Assembly (NCBI GenBank): GCA_903912445.1
Contig: CAIWHP010000273.1
Location: forward strand, 1-64,000
Origin: an uncultured Lentisphaerota bacterium
Lineage (GTDB): Bacteria > Verrucomicrobiota > Kiritimatiellia > CAIQIC01
Direction: 5' to 3'
DNA: 64,000 nt
The notes beneath the pieces are model-generated. The model ran no database searches. It had not been told where the DNA came from and was given only the letters and a program-made list of their open reading frames with translations. The number at the start of each line of letters is the position of its first letter. The stretch's first letter is position 1. Position numbers and translations under genes: made by a program. This document shows, in pieces, positions 46,250-55,400 of the stretch.

Positions 46250-46330
46250 TTTCCAACGCCTGGAAAAAATGCGGCCACGGTTTTCCAATCCCTGGAGAAA
46301 CCATCGGTTCCGGTTTCCAATGTCTGGAAA
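46250..46330. repeat. Three degenerate palindromes in the divergent promoter region
   Basis: TTCCAACGCCTGGAA, TTCCAATCCCTGGAG and TTCCAATGTCTGGAA, centred at 46258, 46290 and 46322 (32 bp each). All share the same change, CTGG for TTGG. They lie between the sensor-kinase and sulfatase starts. Confidence 0.85.
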
Positions 46331-46351
46331 AAAGAGTAAAGGACAGCGCGG

Positions 46352-48007
46352 ATGAAGACTCGCAGGGACTTTTTGAAGTGCGCGGCGCTCGGCGCCGCCG
46401 GATTGTTCAGCCTGCCGCGCCGCGCCGCCGCGGCCGCGGGCTCGCCCGCCAAGCCCAACATCCTGATCATCCTTGCCGACGACATGGGCTTCTCCGACGC
46501 CGGCTGCTATGGCGGCGAAATTTCCACGCCCAACCTCGACCGCCTCGCCGCCGAGGGCCTCCGCTTCACCCGTTTCTATAATACCGGCCGCTGCTGGCCG
46601 ACGCGCTCCTGCCTGCTCACCGGCTATTACCCGCAGCAGATCCGCATGGATCCGCCGCAGGGCCGGCTGCCCGCATGGACGCGCGTGCTGCCGCACTACC
46701 TCAAGCCGCTCGGTTACCGCTGCTATCACTCGGGCAAGTGGCACCTCAACGGCGCGCCCAAGGCCATCGCCGATGGCGGCTTCGATCGCTCCTATCTGCT
46801 GCTCGATCACGACCGGTATTTCAATCCGCAGGAGCACGAGGAGAATGATCAGCCGCTGCCCGCGATCAAACCGGACACCGGCGCCTACACCACCACCATG
46901 ATCGCCGACCACGCGATCAAGTGCCTGCAGGAGCACGCCGCGCAACACGCCGCGCAGCCGTTCTTCGAATACCTCGCGTTCACCTCGCCGCATTTCCCGC
47001 TGCACGCTTTTCAGGAGGACATTGATCGCTGCCGCGAGCGCTACCGCGCCGGCTGGGACGCGATCCGCGAGCGGCGCTGGCAGCGGCTGCGCGAGATGGG
47101 CCTCATCAACAACGCGCTGCCGCCGTTGGAAACGACCCTAAAGCCGCGCTACTTCGGGGAGAAGCTGCTGGAGCAGCTCGGCCCCGGCGAAATCCGGACC
47201 GCCGTTCCGTGGAAAGATCTGACGGAGGTGCAGCGACAACTGCAGGCGACGAAGTTCGCCATTCACGCGGCGATGGTGGGCCGCATGGACCGCGAGATCG
47301 GCCGTGTGCTGGCGCAGGTTCGCGCGATGGGTGCGCTGGAGAACACGGTCATCTTCTTCCTCTCCGATAACGGTGCCGATGCGACGCTGATGGTGCGCGG
47401 CGATGGTCACGACCAGCACGCGCCTGCCGGCTCGCGCCAGTCGTTCCTCTGCATCGGCCCCGGCTGGGCCAGCGCCAGCAACGCGCCGTTCCGTCGGCAC
47501 AAGATCTGGGTACACGAGGGCGGCATCTCCACGCCGCTGATTGTCCACTGGCCCAAGGGCATCGCCGCGCGCGGCGAACTGCGCCACGCTCTTGGTCACG
47601 TCACCGACTTCGTCCCCACCCTGCTCGAACTCGCCGGCGGTCAGGCCACCACGGGGTGGAATGGCGTACCCGCGCCAGCCTTGCCGGGCAAGAGCTTGGT
47701 GCCGGCGTTCGCCCACGATGGCGCCGTCACGCGCGATGTCCTCTACTTCAACCACGCCGGCAATCACGCGCTGCGCGTTGGCGACTGGAAACTGGTATCT
47801 GCCACCGAGGATAAGGATGTGTGGTCGCTCTATAACCTCGCCAACGACCGCTGCGAAATGGTGGACCTCGCGGCACAGCAGCCCGAGCGCGTGAACGCGA
47901 TGAAAACGCAGTGGCAGGACTTGAGCGCCACCTTCCGCAAGCAAAGCGGCCTCGCCGAGCAAGCGCCCCGGCCCAAGCCAAAGGCCGTAGCGAAGGGAGA
48001 CGAATAA
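46352..48007 (+). CDS. Tat-exported type I sulfatase
   Basis: A 551-residue sulfatase, first gene of a three-gene plus-strand operon divergent from the sensor kinase. Leader MKTRRDFLKCAALGAAGLF is a Tat signal, followed by PNILIILADDMGFSDAGCYGG. The formylglycine motif C-W-P-T-R begins at Cys81, and FFLSDNGADATLM supplies metal ligands. Unlike the minus-strand relatives it has no palindrome inside the leader, but three degenerate palindromes lie just upstream. AAAGGA precedes the start by about 9 nt. The TAA stop abuts the next ATG. The C-terminus is Lys/Pro-rich (PRPKPKAVAKGDE). Confidence 0.93.
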   Translation: MKTRRDFLKCAALGAAGLFSLPRRAAAAAGSPAKPNILIILADDMGFSDAGCYGGEISTPNLDRLAAEGLRFTRFYNTGRCWPTRSCLLTGYYPQQIRMDPPQGRLPAWTRVLPHYLKPLGYRCYHSGKWHLNGAPKAIADGGFDRSYLLLDHDRYFNPQEHEENDQPLPAIKPDTGAYTTTMIADHAIKCLQEHAAQHAAQPFFEYLAFTSPHFPLHAFQEDIDRCRERYRAGWDAIRERRWQRLREMGLINNALPPLETTLKPRYFGEKLLEQLGPGEIRTAVPWKDLTEVQRQLQATKFAIHAAMVGRMDREIGRVLAQVRAMGALENTVIFFLSDNGADATLMVRGDGHDQHAPAGSRQSFLCIGPGWASASNAPFRRHKIWVHEGGISTPLIVHWPKGIAARGELRHALGHVTDFVPTLLELAGGQATTGWNGVPAPALPGKSLVPAFAHDGAVTRDVLYFNHAGNHALRVGDWKLVSATEDKDVWSLYNLANDRCEMVDLAAQQPERVNAMKTQWQDLSATFRKQSGLAEQAPRPKPKAVAKGDE

Positions 48008-49144
48008 ATGACCTCACGCGAACGGGTCTTGGGCTGTTTCAACCGTACCGGCTATGACCGCATCCCGGTGAAGCACGAGGGCACGCCGGAAATCAACAAG
48101 CTGCTGCTCGATCACTTCGGCCTCTCGCATCAGGAGCAGTTGCTGCTGATGCTCGGCGATGATTTCCGTTACGTCGAGCCGGTGTATATCGGGCCGGAGC
48201 TGCGCCAGTTCCCGGACGGCAGCGTCGAGGGTTATTGGGGCGAGCACTATCGCTACGCCGAGTTCGCCGGCGGCCGCTACCTGGAATCCTGTCACCAGCC
48301 GTTCGCCGGCGTGGAACGGCTGGAAGAGCTCGACCGCTCGCACTTTCCCTCGGCGGACTGGTTCGACTATGCCACCATCCGCGCGCAGTGCGAGGACCTG
48401 CGCCGGCGCGGACTCGCCATCTGCTTCGGCACCGCCGGCGACATGGACTTCATCAACAGCATCGCCCGCGCCCGCGGCACCGAGCAGGTGCTGATTGACC
48501 TGGTGACGGACGACCCCGTCTACCTGGAGATCATGGAGGCGCGCTTTCAGTTCTACTTCGAGATGCACCGCCGGGCGCTGGAGGCGGCGGGTGGACTGAT
48601 TGACTTCACGCACATCGGTGAGGATCTCGGCACACAGGTGGCACAGGTCATCAGCCACGCAACCTTTGAAAAGCATTTCGCGCAAAAGTTCGGAAAATAT
48701 TTCGCGATGGTCCACGCCCACGACGCGCGCTCGATGATGCACATGTGCGGCTGTTCGGCGGCGTTCCTGCCGCGCCTGATCGAACTGGGATTGGACGTCT
48801 ATGACGTGGTCCAGCCCACCACGCCGCAAACGGACATCGCAGTCCTCAAGGAAAAGTTCGGGGCCAAGCTGGTCTTCTGCGGCAGCGTGTGCGTACAGAC
48901 GACGCTCGCGTTCGGCATGCCGGCGCAGGTGGAGTCCGAGGTGCGGCGCCGCCTGCAGCTCTTCCCGAAAGGCGGCCTGTTCCTCGGCCCGACGCACGCC
49001 ATCCAGGTGGGTTCGCCGCTGGCAAATATTCTCGCGCTCTATCGCACCGCCGGAAGTCTGCGCGCATCCGTGGATGCCGAGGTTCGCGCGGCAGGCAACG
49101 CGGCGCCGGCAGAAACCAAAGTCAACATGTCGAAACTTTTCTAA
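48008..49144 (+). CDS. Uroporphyrinogen-decarboxylase-family protein, MtaA-like zinc methyltransferase type
   Basis: A 378-residue cytoplasmic protein with no signal peptide, the only clearly soluble intracellular enzyme in the window besides the regulator. It has the URO-D fold pattern (MTSRERVLGCFNRTGYDRIPV at the start). HMCG at 245-248 and FCGSVC with Cys291 and Cys295 match the His/Cys zinc ligands of MtaA/MtbA-type corrinoid methyltransferases. Classical HemE lacks these ligands. Sitting immediately between a sulfatase and a rhamnosidase, it may process methyl groups released from O-methylated sugars. That role is inference. An AGGGAG site lies upstream, and the stop is 9 nt before the GH78 start. 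Confidence 0.85.
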   Translation: MTSRERVLGCFNRTGYDRIPVKHEGTPEINKLLLDHFGLSHQEQLLLMLGDDFRYVEPVYIGPELRQFPDGSVEGYWGEHYRYAEFAGGRYLESCHQPFAGVERLEELDRSHFPSADWFDYATIRAQCEDLRRRGLAICFGTAGDMDFINSIARARGTEQVLIDLVTDDPVYLEIMEARFQFYFEMHRRALEAAGGLIDFTHIGEDLGTQVAQVISHATFEKHFAQKFGKYFAMVHAHDARSMMHMCGCSAAFLPRLIELGLDVYDVVQPTTPQTDIAVLKEKFGAKLVFCGSVCVQTTLAFGMPAQVESEVRRRLQLFPKGGLFLGPTHAIQVGSPLANILALYRTAGSLRASVDAEVRAAGNAAPAETKVNMSKLF

Positions 49145-49148
49145 GGAG
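49143..49148 (+). promoter_or_regulatory. Ribosome-binding site AAGGAG
   Basis: It overlaps the TAA stop of the URO-D-like gene and lies 5 nt before the GH78 ATG at 49154, fixing that start. Confidence 0.8.
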
Positions 49149-49153
49149 TTCTC

Positions 49154-52100
49154 ATGATCAAGTTCACACACATCACGCTGGCGGCATTCTTGTTGGCAGG
49201 ACTGGGCACGACCCGCGGTCTGGAGGTGGTTGCACTGCGCTGCGAGCACCTCAACAATCCGCTGGGCATTGACTCGCCCCAGCCGCGGTTGAGCTGGCAG
49301 CTCGACGCCGGCGCTGCGCATGGCGTCAAGCAGACCGCCTATCAGGTACTCGTGGCGAGCACGCCGGAATTGCTGGCGCAGGAACGCGGCGACTTGTGGG
49401 ACAGCGGCAAGGTGACTTCCGACAAGAGCGTGTTCGTTGCATACGCCGGCCAGCCGCTGGCCTCGCAGCAGCGCTGCCACTGGAAAATCCGCGTCTGGCC
49501 GGCCCTGAGCGGAGTCGAAGGGGATCGAGCCGGCCAACCTTCCGCGTGGAGCCAGCCGGCGCTTTGGATGATGGGACTGCTCAAGCCGGATGACTGGCAC
49601 GGCAAGTGGATCGGCAAGGACGAGACGGGCAAGGAAACTTTTTTGCTCGGGCCACAGTGGATCTGGTTCCCCGAACCCGGCCCGCCGCCGGGCAAGCGCT
49701 ACTTCCGGCGTGTCATTGAGCTGCCGGCCGATCGCGAGATCAAGTCGGCGCGCCTGCTCATCGCGGCCGATAATCTCTCCACGATCTATCTCAACGAGGT
49801 GCAGGTCGGCCACGCCAATCACGGCACCGTGGCCAACTCCTTCGACTTAACGGAGCGCCTCAAACCCGGCCGCAATCTGCTGGCCGTCATGGTCGAAAAT
49901 CTTGGCGATGGCCCCAATCCGGCAGGCTTGCTGGCGAAGTTGGACATCGAATTTGCCAGCGGCGTACCGCTGACGCTGATCACCGATGGCGCGTGGAAAT
50001 CCACCAAGGAGCCCATCGCCGCCTGGAAGAAGCTGCGCTACGACGATAGCGCGTGGCCGGTTGCGCAGGTGCTGGGTCCGGCGGGCAAATTGATCTGGGG
50101 CAAGATCCGCGGGCCGGAAGACCGCCGCCTGCCCGCACGCTGGCTGCGCAAGGAATTCCAAGTCGTACACAAAGTCCGCCGCGCGACGGTTTCGTTCGCC
50201 GGTCTCGGTCTCTCGGAACTTTACGTGAACGGCAGCAAGATCGGCGACGAGGTGCTCTCGCCCGGTTTGACCGAATATCCCAAGCGCGTCTTCTACGTGA
50301 CCCACGATGTGACCGCCGCCGTGCGCCAGGGCGCGAACGCCATCGGCGTCGTACTCGGCAACGGCCGCTACTACGCGCCGCGTCTCTTCTCGCCGATGAC
50401 GACCGCGACCTACGGGTGCCCGAAGCTGCTGCTCCAACTGCGGATCGAATATGACGATGGTTCCGCAGCAACCGAGCTCGTGAGCGACGAAACGTGGAAG
50501 CTGACGACGAACGGCCCGATTCGCGTGAACAACGAGTATGACGGCGAAGATTACGACGCGCGCAGGGAACTCGCTGGCTGGGCGCAGGCGGGCTACAACG
50601 CGGTGCAGTGGGAGCAACCGCAGGTCGTCGCCGCGCCCGGTGGCGCGCTCGTACCGCAGCCAATCGCGCCGATCCGCGTCATCGAGACGCTCAAGCCCAT
50701 CGCGGTGACGGAGCCGAAACCGGGCGTGTTCATCTTCGACATGGGCCAGAACCTCGTCGGCTGGTGCCGCCTGAAAGTATCCGTCCCGGCCGGAACGGAG
50801 ATCGCGCTGCGCCACTCCGAGACGCTGAAGCCGGACGGTACGCTCTACATGGACAACATCCGCGATGCCAAGGTGACCGATCACTACACGCTGAAGGGCG
50901 GCGGCGAGGAGACGTGGGAGCCGCGCTTCACCTATCACGGCTTCCGCTTCGTCGAGGTCCGCGGCTGGCCGGGCAAGCCGACGCCCGCCGCGCTCGAAGG
51001 GCGCGTGGTACACGACGATCTGCCGCGCACCGGCGAATGGAGCTGCTCGCAGCCGCTGTTGAATCGCATCTATACGAACATCCTCTGGGGCACGCGCGGC
51101 AATTACCGCAGCATTCCCACCGACTGCCCGCAGCGCGACGAGCGGCAGGGCTGGCTCGGCGACCGCTCGGCCGAAGCGCGCGGCGAAAGTTTTCTGTTCG
51201 ATACCGCCGCGTTCTACGCCAAGTGGATCCAGGACATCGCCGACGCGCAGAAGGATAACGGCATGGTCCCCAACGTCGCACCCGCCTACTGGCCGATCTT
51301 CGACGACAACGTCACGTGGCCCAGCAGCCTCGTCATCATCCCCGGCCATATGCTCGACCAGTTCGGCGACACGACGCTCATCGCGCGCGTCTGGCCGGCG
51401 ATGAAGAAGTGGATGGACTACACGGGCGGCTTCATCACCAACGGGCTGGTGAACAAGGACCGCTACGGCGACTGGTGCGTGCCGCCGGAGGACCTGACGC
51501 TGATTCTCACCAAGGACCCCGCGCGCAAGACCGCCCCGGCGATCCTCGGCACGGCCTATTTCTTCCACTGCTGCCAACTGATGGAGCACTACGCCACGGT
51601 GCTCGGCAAAACCGCCGACGCACAGCATTTCCACGCGCTCGCGGAACAGCTCAAGGCCGCCTTCAACAAGGAATTTTTCAAGACCGACCTTGGCTACTAT
51701 GACAACGGCGCGCAGACCGCCTGCGTGCTGCCGCTCGCGATGGGCCTCGCGCCGGAGGAGCAGCGCGCGCGCATCATGGCGCGGCTGGTCGCAAAGATCA
51801 GCGACGAGAGCAAGAACCACGTCGGCACCGGACTGATCGGCGGCCAGTGGCTGATGCGCACGCTCACGCACAACGGTCGCGGCGACCTCGCCTTCACGCT
51901 CGCCACGCAGGAAACCTATCCGAGTTGGGGCTATATGATCGGCAAGGGTGCGACCACGATCTGGGAATTGTGGAACGGCGACACCGCGAACCCCGCGATG
52001 AATTCCGGCAACCACGTCATGCTCATCGGCGACCTCGTCACGTGGTTCTATGAAGACCTCGCCGGCATCAAGGCCGACCCCGCGCAGCCCGGCTTCAAGC

Positions 52101-52378
52101 ACATCGTCATGCGTCCCGTACCCGCCGGCGACCTGACGAACGTCCGCGCAACGCACCAATCGCCCTACGGCAAGATTGCCAGCGACTGGAAAATTGCAGG
52201 CGGCAAATTCCTCTGGAACCTCACCGTGCCCGCGAACACGACCGCCACGGTTTATGTGCCCACGTCCGACACCGCCTCCGTCACGGCCCCGGCCGGCGCC
52301 AAGCTCTTGCGCACAGAAAAACAAACGGTGGTCTTTGCGGTTGAATCCGGCAGCTATTCCTTCCAAGCACGCCGCTGA
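49154..52378 (+). CDS. GH78 alpha-L-rhamnosidase
   Basis: A 1074-residue secreted rhamnosidase with leader MIKFTHITLAAFLLAGLGTTRG. The GH78 N-terminal beta domain begins with LRCEHLNNPLGIDSPQPRLSW. Further beta-sandwich modules follow, then an (alpha/alpha)6 barrel with the family signature DCPQRDERQGWLGD at 657-670. Asp657 and the acidic residues of DER fall in the known catalytic region, Glu663 being the likely general acid. Later GATTIWELWNGD contains the conserved Glu. An in-frame repeat-encoded insertion, ALSGVEGDRAG, lies near 116-126 in the N-terminal domain. GH78 releases alpha-linked rhamnose, complementing the GH106-like array. It ends the plus-strand operon. Confidence 0.95.
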   Translation: MIKFTHITLAAFLLAGLGTTRGLEVVALRCEHLNNPLGIDSPQPRLSWQLDAGAAHGVKQTAYQVLVASTPELLAQERGDLWDSGKVTSDKSVFVAYAGQPLASQQRCHWKIRVWPALSGVEGDRAGQPSAWSQPALWMMGLLKPDDWHGKWIGKDETGKETFLLGPQWIWFPEPGPPPGKRYFRRVIELPADREIKSARLLIAADNLSTIYLNEVQVGHANHGTVANSFDLTERLKPGRNLLAVMVENLGDGPNPAGLLAKLDIEFASGVPLTLITDGAWKSTKEPIAAWKKLRYDDSAWPVAQVLGPAGKLIWGKIRGPEDRRLPARWLRKEFQVVHKVRRATVSFAGLGLSELYVNGSKIGDEVLSPGLTEYPKRVFYVTHDVTAAVRQGANAIGVVLGNGRYYAPRLFSPMTTATYGCPKLLLQLRIEYDDGSAATELVSDETWKLTTNGPIRVNNEYDGEDYDARRELAGWAQAGYNAVQWEQPQVVAAPGGALVPQPIAPIRVIETLKPIAVTEPKPGVFIFDMGQNLVGWCRLKVSVPAGTEIALRHSETLKPDGTLYMDNIRDAKVTDHYTLKGGGEETWEPRFTYHGFRFVEVRGWPGKPTPAALEGRVVHDDLPRTGEWSCSQPLLNRIYTNILWGTRGNYRSIPTDCPQRDERQGWLGDRSAEARGESFLFDTAAFYAKWIQDIADAQKDNGMVPNVAPAYWPIFDDNVTWPSSLVIIPGHMLDQFGDTTLIARVWPAMKKWMDYTGGFITNGLVNKDRYGDWCVPPEDLTLILTKDPARKTAPAILGTAYFFHCCQLMEHYATVLGKTADAQHFHALAEQLKAAFNKEFFKTDLGYYDNGAQTACVLPLAMGLAPEEQRARIMARLVAKISDESKNHVGTGLIGGQWLMRTLTHNGRGDLAFTLATQETYPSWGYMIGKGATTIWELWNGDTANPAMNSGNHVMLIGDLVTWFYEDLAGIKADPAQPGFKHIVMRPVPAGDLTNVRATHQSPYGKIASDWKIAGGKFLWNLTVPANTTATVYVPTSDTASVTAPAGAKLLRTEKQTVVFAVESGSYSFQARR
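49502..49527. repeat. CCTGAGCGGAGTCGAAGGG repeat inside the GH78 gene
   Basis: A near-palindromic repeat of a type found in many bacterial genomes, read in frame as ALSGVEG in the first beta domain of the rhamnosidase. Confidence 0.8.
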
Positions 52379-52408
52379 CGGGCTGCCGTGTTTCGGTGCG
52401 CACCGGAA

Positions 52409-52437
52409 CCCTGGGCATCTGCGATAAATGCCCCAGG
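52409..52437. terminator. Hairpin between convergent genes
   Basis: CCCTGGGCAT pairs with ATGCCCCAGG with a one-base bulge and a loop of about 9 nt. It sits between the GH78 stop and the convergent gene stop, so it could serve both strands. No clear T-tract is present. Confidence 0.5.
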
Positions 52438-52496
52438 CCCGGCCGGAAGTTACGGTTGCGCCCCACCCCATCTGCGCGGCCGACACCTGGAAGGAG

Positions 52497-55400
52497 TCAC
52501 TTCTGCTGGACGGTTTCATACAGGGCTTTCATCGTGCCCTGTGTTTCCGTCAGCGTGACGTTGAGCGACTTGGCTTGCCAGGTCACCGTGCTGGTCTGTT
52601 CCTGCGAGGCGATCTGCTTTGTCTTCGGCGGGCCGAATTGCTTTTCGTAGTCGGCAACTGCGACCGCAAAGGCCGGCGGCTGTTTAAAGGTCGCCTCAAT
52701 CCGTTGGAGCTGGCCGGCGGCAAAGGCGAACTGGATGTCGGCGGGCGCATCCCACAACGCCCTTGCATCGGTGAGCAGAATCGACCTCGCGCCGGCCGCG
52801 TCGGCGGGCGTGGTGATGGCGGCGAACCGGACCGGCGAGCCGCGCAGCACACGGTGTACGGTTGCAAAATCGGTTCCCCAGGCAAGGCCTGGCATCGGAT
52901 TCCAAACGCCGGCCAGGGCAGGGTTGGCGGACCCGCTGCCGACATCCGTGGCCGCGCGAGCAGCGGCGGGCTGCTGGACGGCGGGCGTCGCGACGCGGGG
53001 ACCGCGGGCGCCGACCTCGAACACGCCCATGAACAGCGGTTGGCCGTCATGCACGAACTTGTTCGAATTCGCCAGCGGCCGTTGCACGGCATCGCGCAGT
53101 GCGAAATCGTAGCCATGGAACACGGCCTCGAGTGCATTCGGAAAATACACGGTGTAGCCGACACGGTCCTGCACCACCGGCGCGCGGCCGCGGTTCAGCA
53201 CGGCCTTGGCCTGGTTGAGCGGACCGGCGAGGTTGCGGGTGGTGTCGAATTTGAAACCGGTGTTGCGCGCGTCGAACACCGCGCTCAGGTACATCCGCTT
53301 GGCGGCGTCCAGCGGCCGGCCGTCGGCGCTGGACAGCGCCCAGCAAATCCATGGGGTGCTGATGTCGGTCAGCACGGTGCCGTCCTTGAATTTCCAGCCA
53401 CCCCCCGTTTTGCCGACATAAGCCTTGCAGTCCGGCGCGTCGATGATCAGCCGCTCGTTCGGCCAGTCCCACAAGATCTGGTCGCCACTCGCGATGGCAT
53501 CGGTGACGCGTTCAGGCGCGGGCGGTGCAGCCAGCTTGGTTTCCGCTTGCGGTTCAAACCGGAGCGTGCTGCCGCGCGTGAAGGCGGTTTCGCGGATCGA
53601 GGCGCCGTTGAGAAACTCGTAGCTGAAGATGGCGCCACCACCGGCCGTGTAGGTGACGGGTTGCGGGGCGGGCTGCAAGGCGCGCCCGAGGAACAGCCGG
53701 CCCGCGAGGGCCATCGCCGAGCACATCACCGGGTCGGACTGGTGTTGCACGGCAGTCCAGTAATGCGTCACGACCGGCGGCACGAGGGCCTGCGTCAAAT
53801 ACTGCGCGCCGGGTGTGCCGGAAGGCAACCCGGCCCAGAAATGGAAGAAAATCGCATCCCAGTCCTGCCAACTGGCGAACGCGGCCAGCATCAGCGGATA
53901 CTCGCTGCGGTACGCGGCGGGCCGGCCGCGGTTGGTTTCATAAATCACGACCGGCTGGCCGGCGACGGTGTTGTTGTCGAGCACATACAGCGACGGCGGG
54001 CGGGCGAGCATCGAAGCGGTGTCCCAAAAATACATGCCGAAATTGGCGACATCGCCGCGCGTATTGGCAAAGAGCCACGGCAGGCTGTTGCGGTACTGCG
54101 TGTCGAAGGAGAAGGGCACGACGGCCACGCCGATGCCGGCCGGCGCCTGCGCGCGGGCGAACGTGCGCAGTTCCTGGTTCCAGGCGTCAGCCAACTCGAT
54201 GACGAACCGGACGAAGTCGCGGCCGCGCGCGGCCGGGTACTTCGACTGCTCGACGGCGACCGGCGCGGGCTGCAGCGCGCCGAGGGTTTCGCCGGCGTCC
54301 AGCTGGCCCCAGGCGGCCCGGAGCGCATCGGCGGTGGCATAGCGCGTCGTGAGCCAGTCGTTCCAGCGGCGCGCGAGCTGCCGCTGGAAATAGTCCGGCC
54401 AGCTGCGGAATTTGCCGTCGAGCAGGTCGGGCACAAACCGGTTTTCGTTGTTCAGCTCGTAGATCGCGATCGCCTCCTCCTCGGCATAGCGTTTGCCCGT
54501 GACGCGATTGACGTGGCTGAGAAAGTTCTGCACGTGTTTCTTCTTGGCGCGCTGCAACCGCTCGTCAAGGAACACGAGCCGTTGCAACTCGCCTTGCGCG
54601 CCGAGCACCGCCGCTTTCCAGGCTTGCGCATCGTCGCCACCGCCTAGGGTCGCGACATCGCGCGTGAGCACGTCGACGGGCACCGGGAAACCGGCCAGTT
54701 GCGTGGCCATGATGAACAGGCCTTGCTGCTTGAACGCCGCGAAGGTCTGGTCGAACTCGGCGAGCGCCGCGCCGTCAAACCCGTTGGTGACAGAGTAAAT
54801 CTTCTTCCAGTCCGGCCCCCACATGCGCCAGGCGTTGAAGCCCATCTTGCGGACCCGGTCCGCGCCGCCGGCACCGAGGGTGCCCCAAAGCCGCAGGCGC
54901 TGGCCGCCGTAGGAGAAGTGGCCATCCTTGACCGTGACATAGACGCCGGGCTGCGGCCGGAGGTCGTTGGGAAACAGCTGGGTGGCCGGATGCTCGCGAA
55001 GCGCGAGTTCCAGCTGCGGGGCGTTCCTCGGGTTGGCGGTGCCCGCGAGGCGGACCGGCGCGGTAGTGCCGGCGAGGCTCACCAGCAGCCCGGCGGGGTT
55101 GGTGCCTATCGCGGCGCCGCCGATCTCCAGCCAGCCGTCGACGAGCTTTGTCAGCGGGGTCACCGTGTCCTGCACAACGAGGTTCGCGCCGGCCGGTGGC
55201 TTGGCGGGGGCGGCGATGCGCAACCGGAGGGTGGCTTGGCACAAGTCTTCCGGGCGGAGCAGGACATGCGCGACCAAGGCCGGGTTGAATTTGATCAAGG
55301 CACGTCCGCCGGTGGGACCGCCCAGCACGACGTCTTTACCGAGGGTGGCTTCACGGCTTGGCAGGGAAACCTGAAGGGCGCGACCGCCGAGCGTGAGCAG

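Noticed and set aside
48014-49822. Long minus-strand open frame across the URO-D-like and GH78 genes
   Set aside because: Both plus-strand genes have family motifs and good ribosome-binding sites. The antisense frame has neither and spans two genes.
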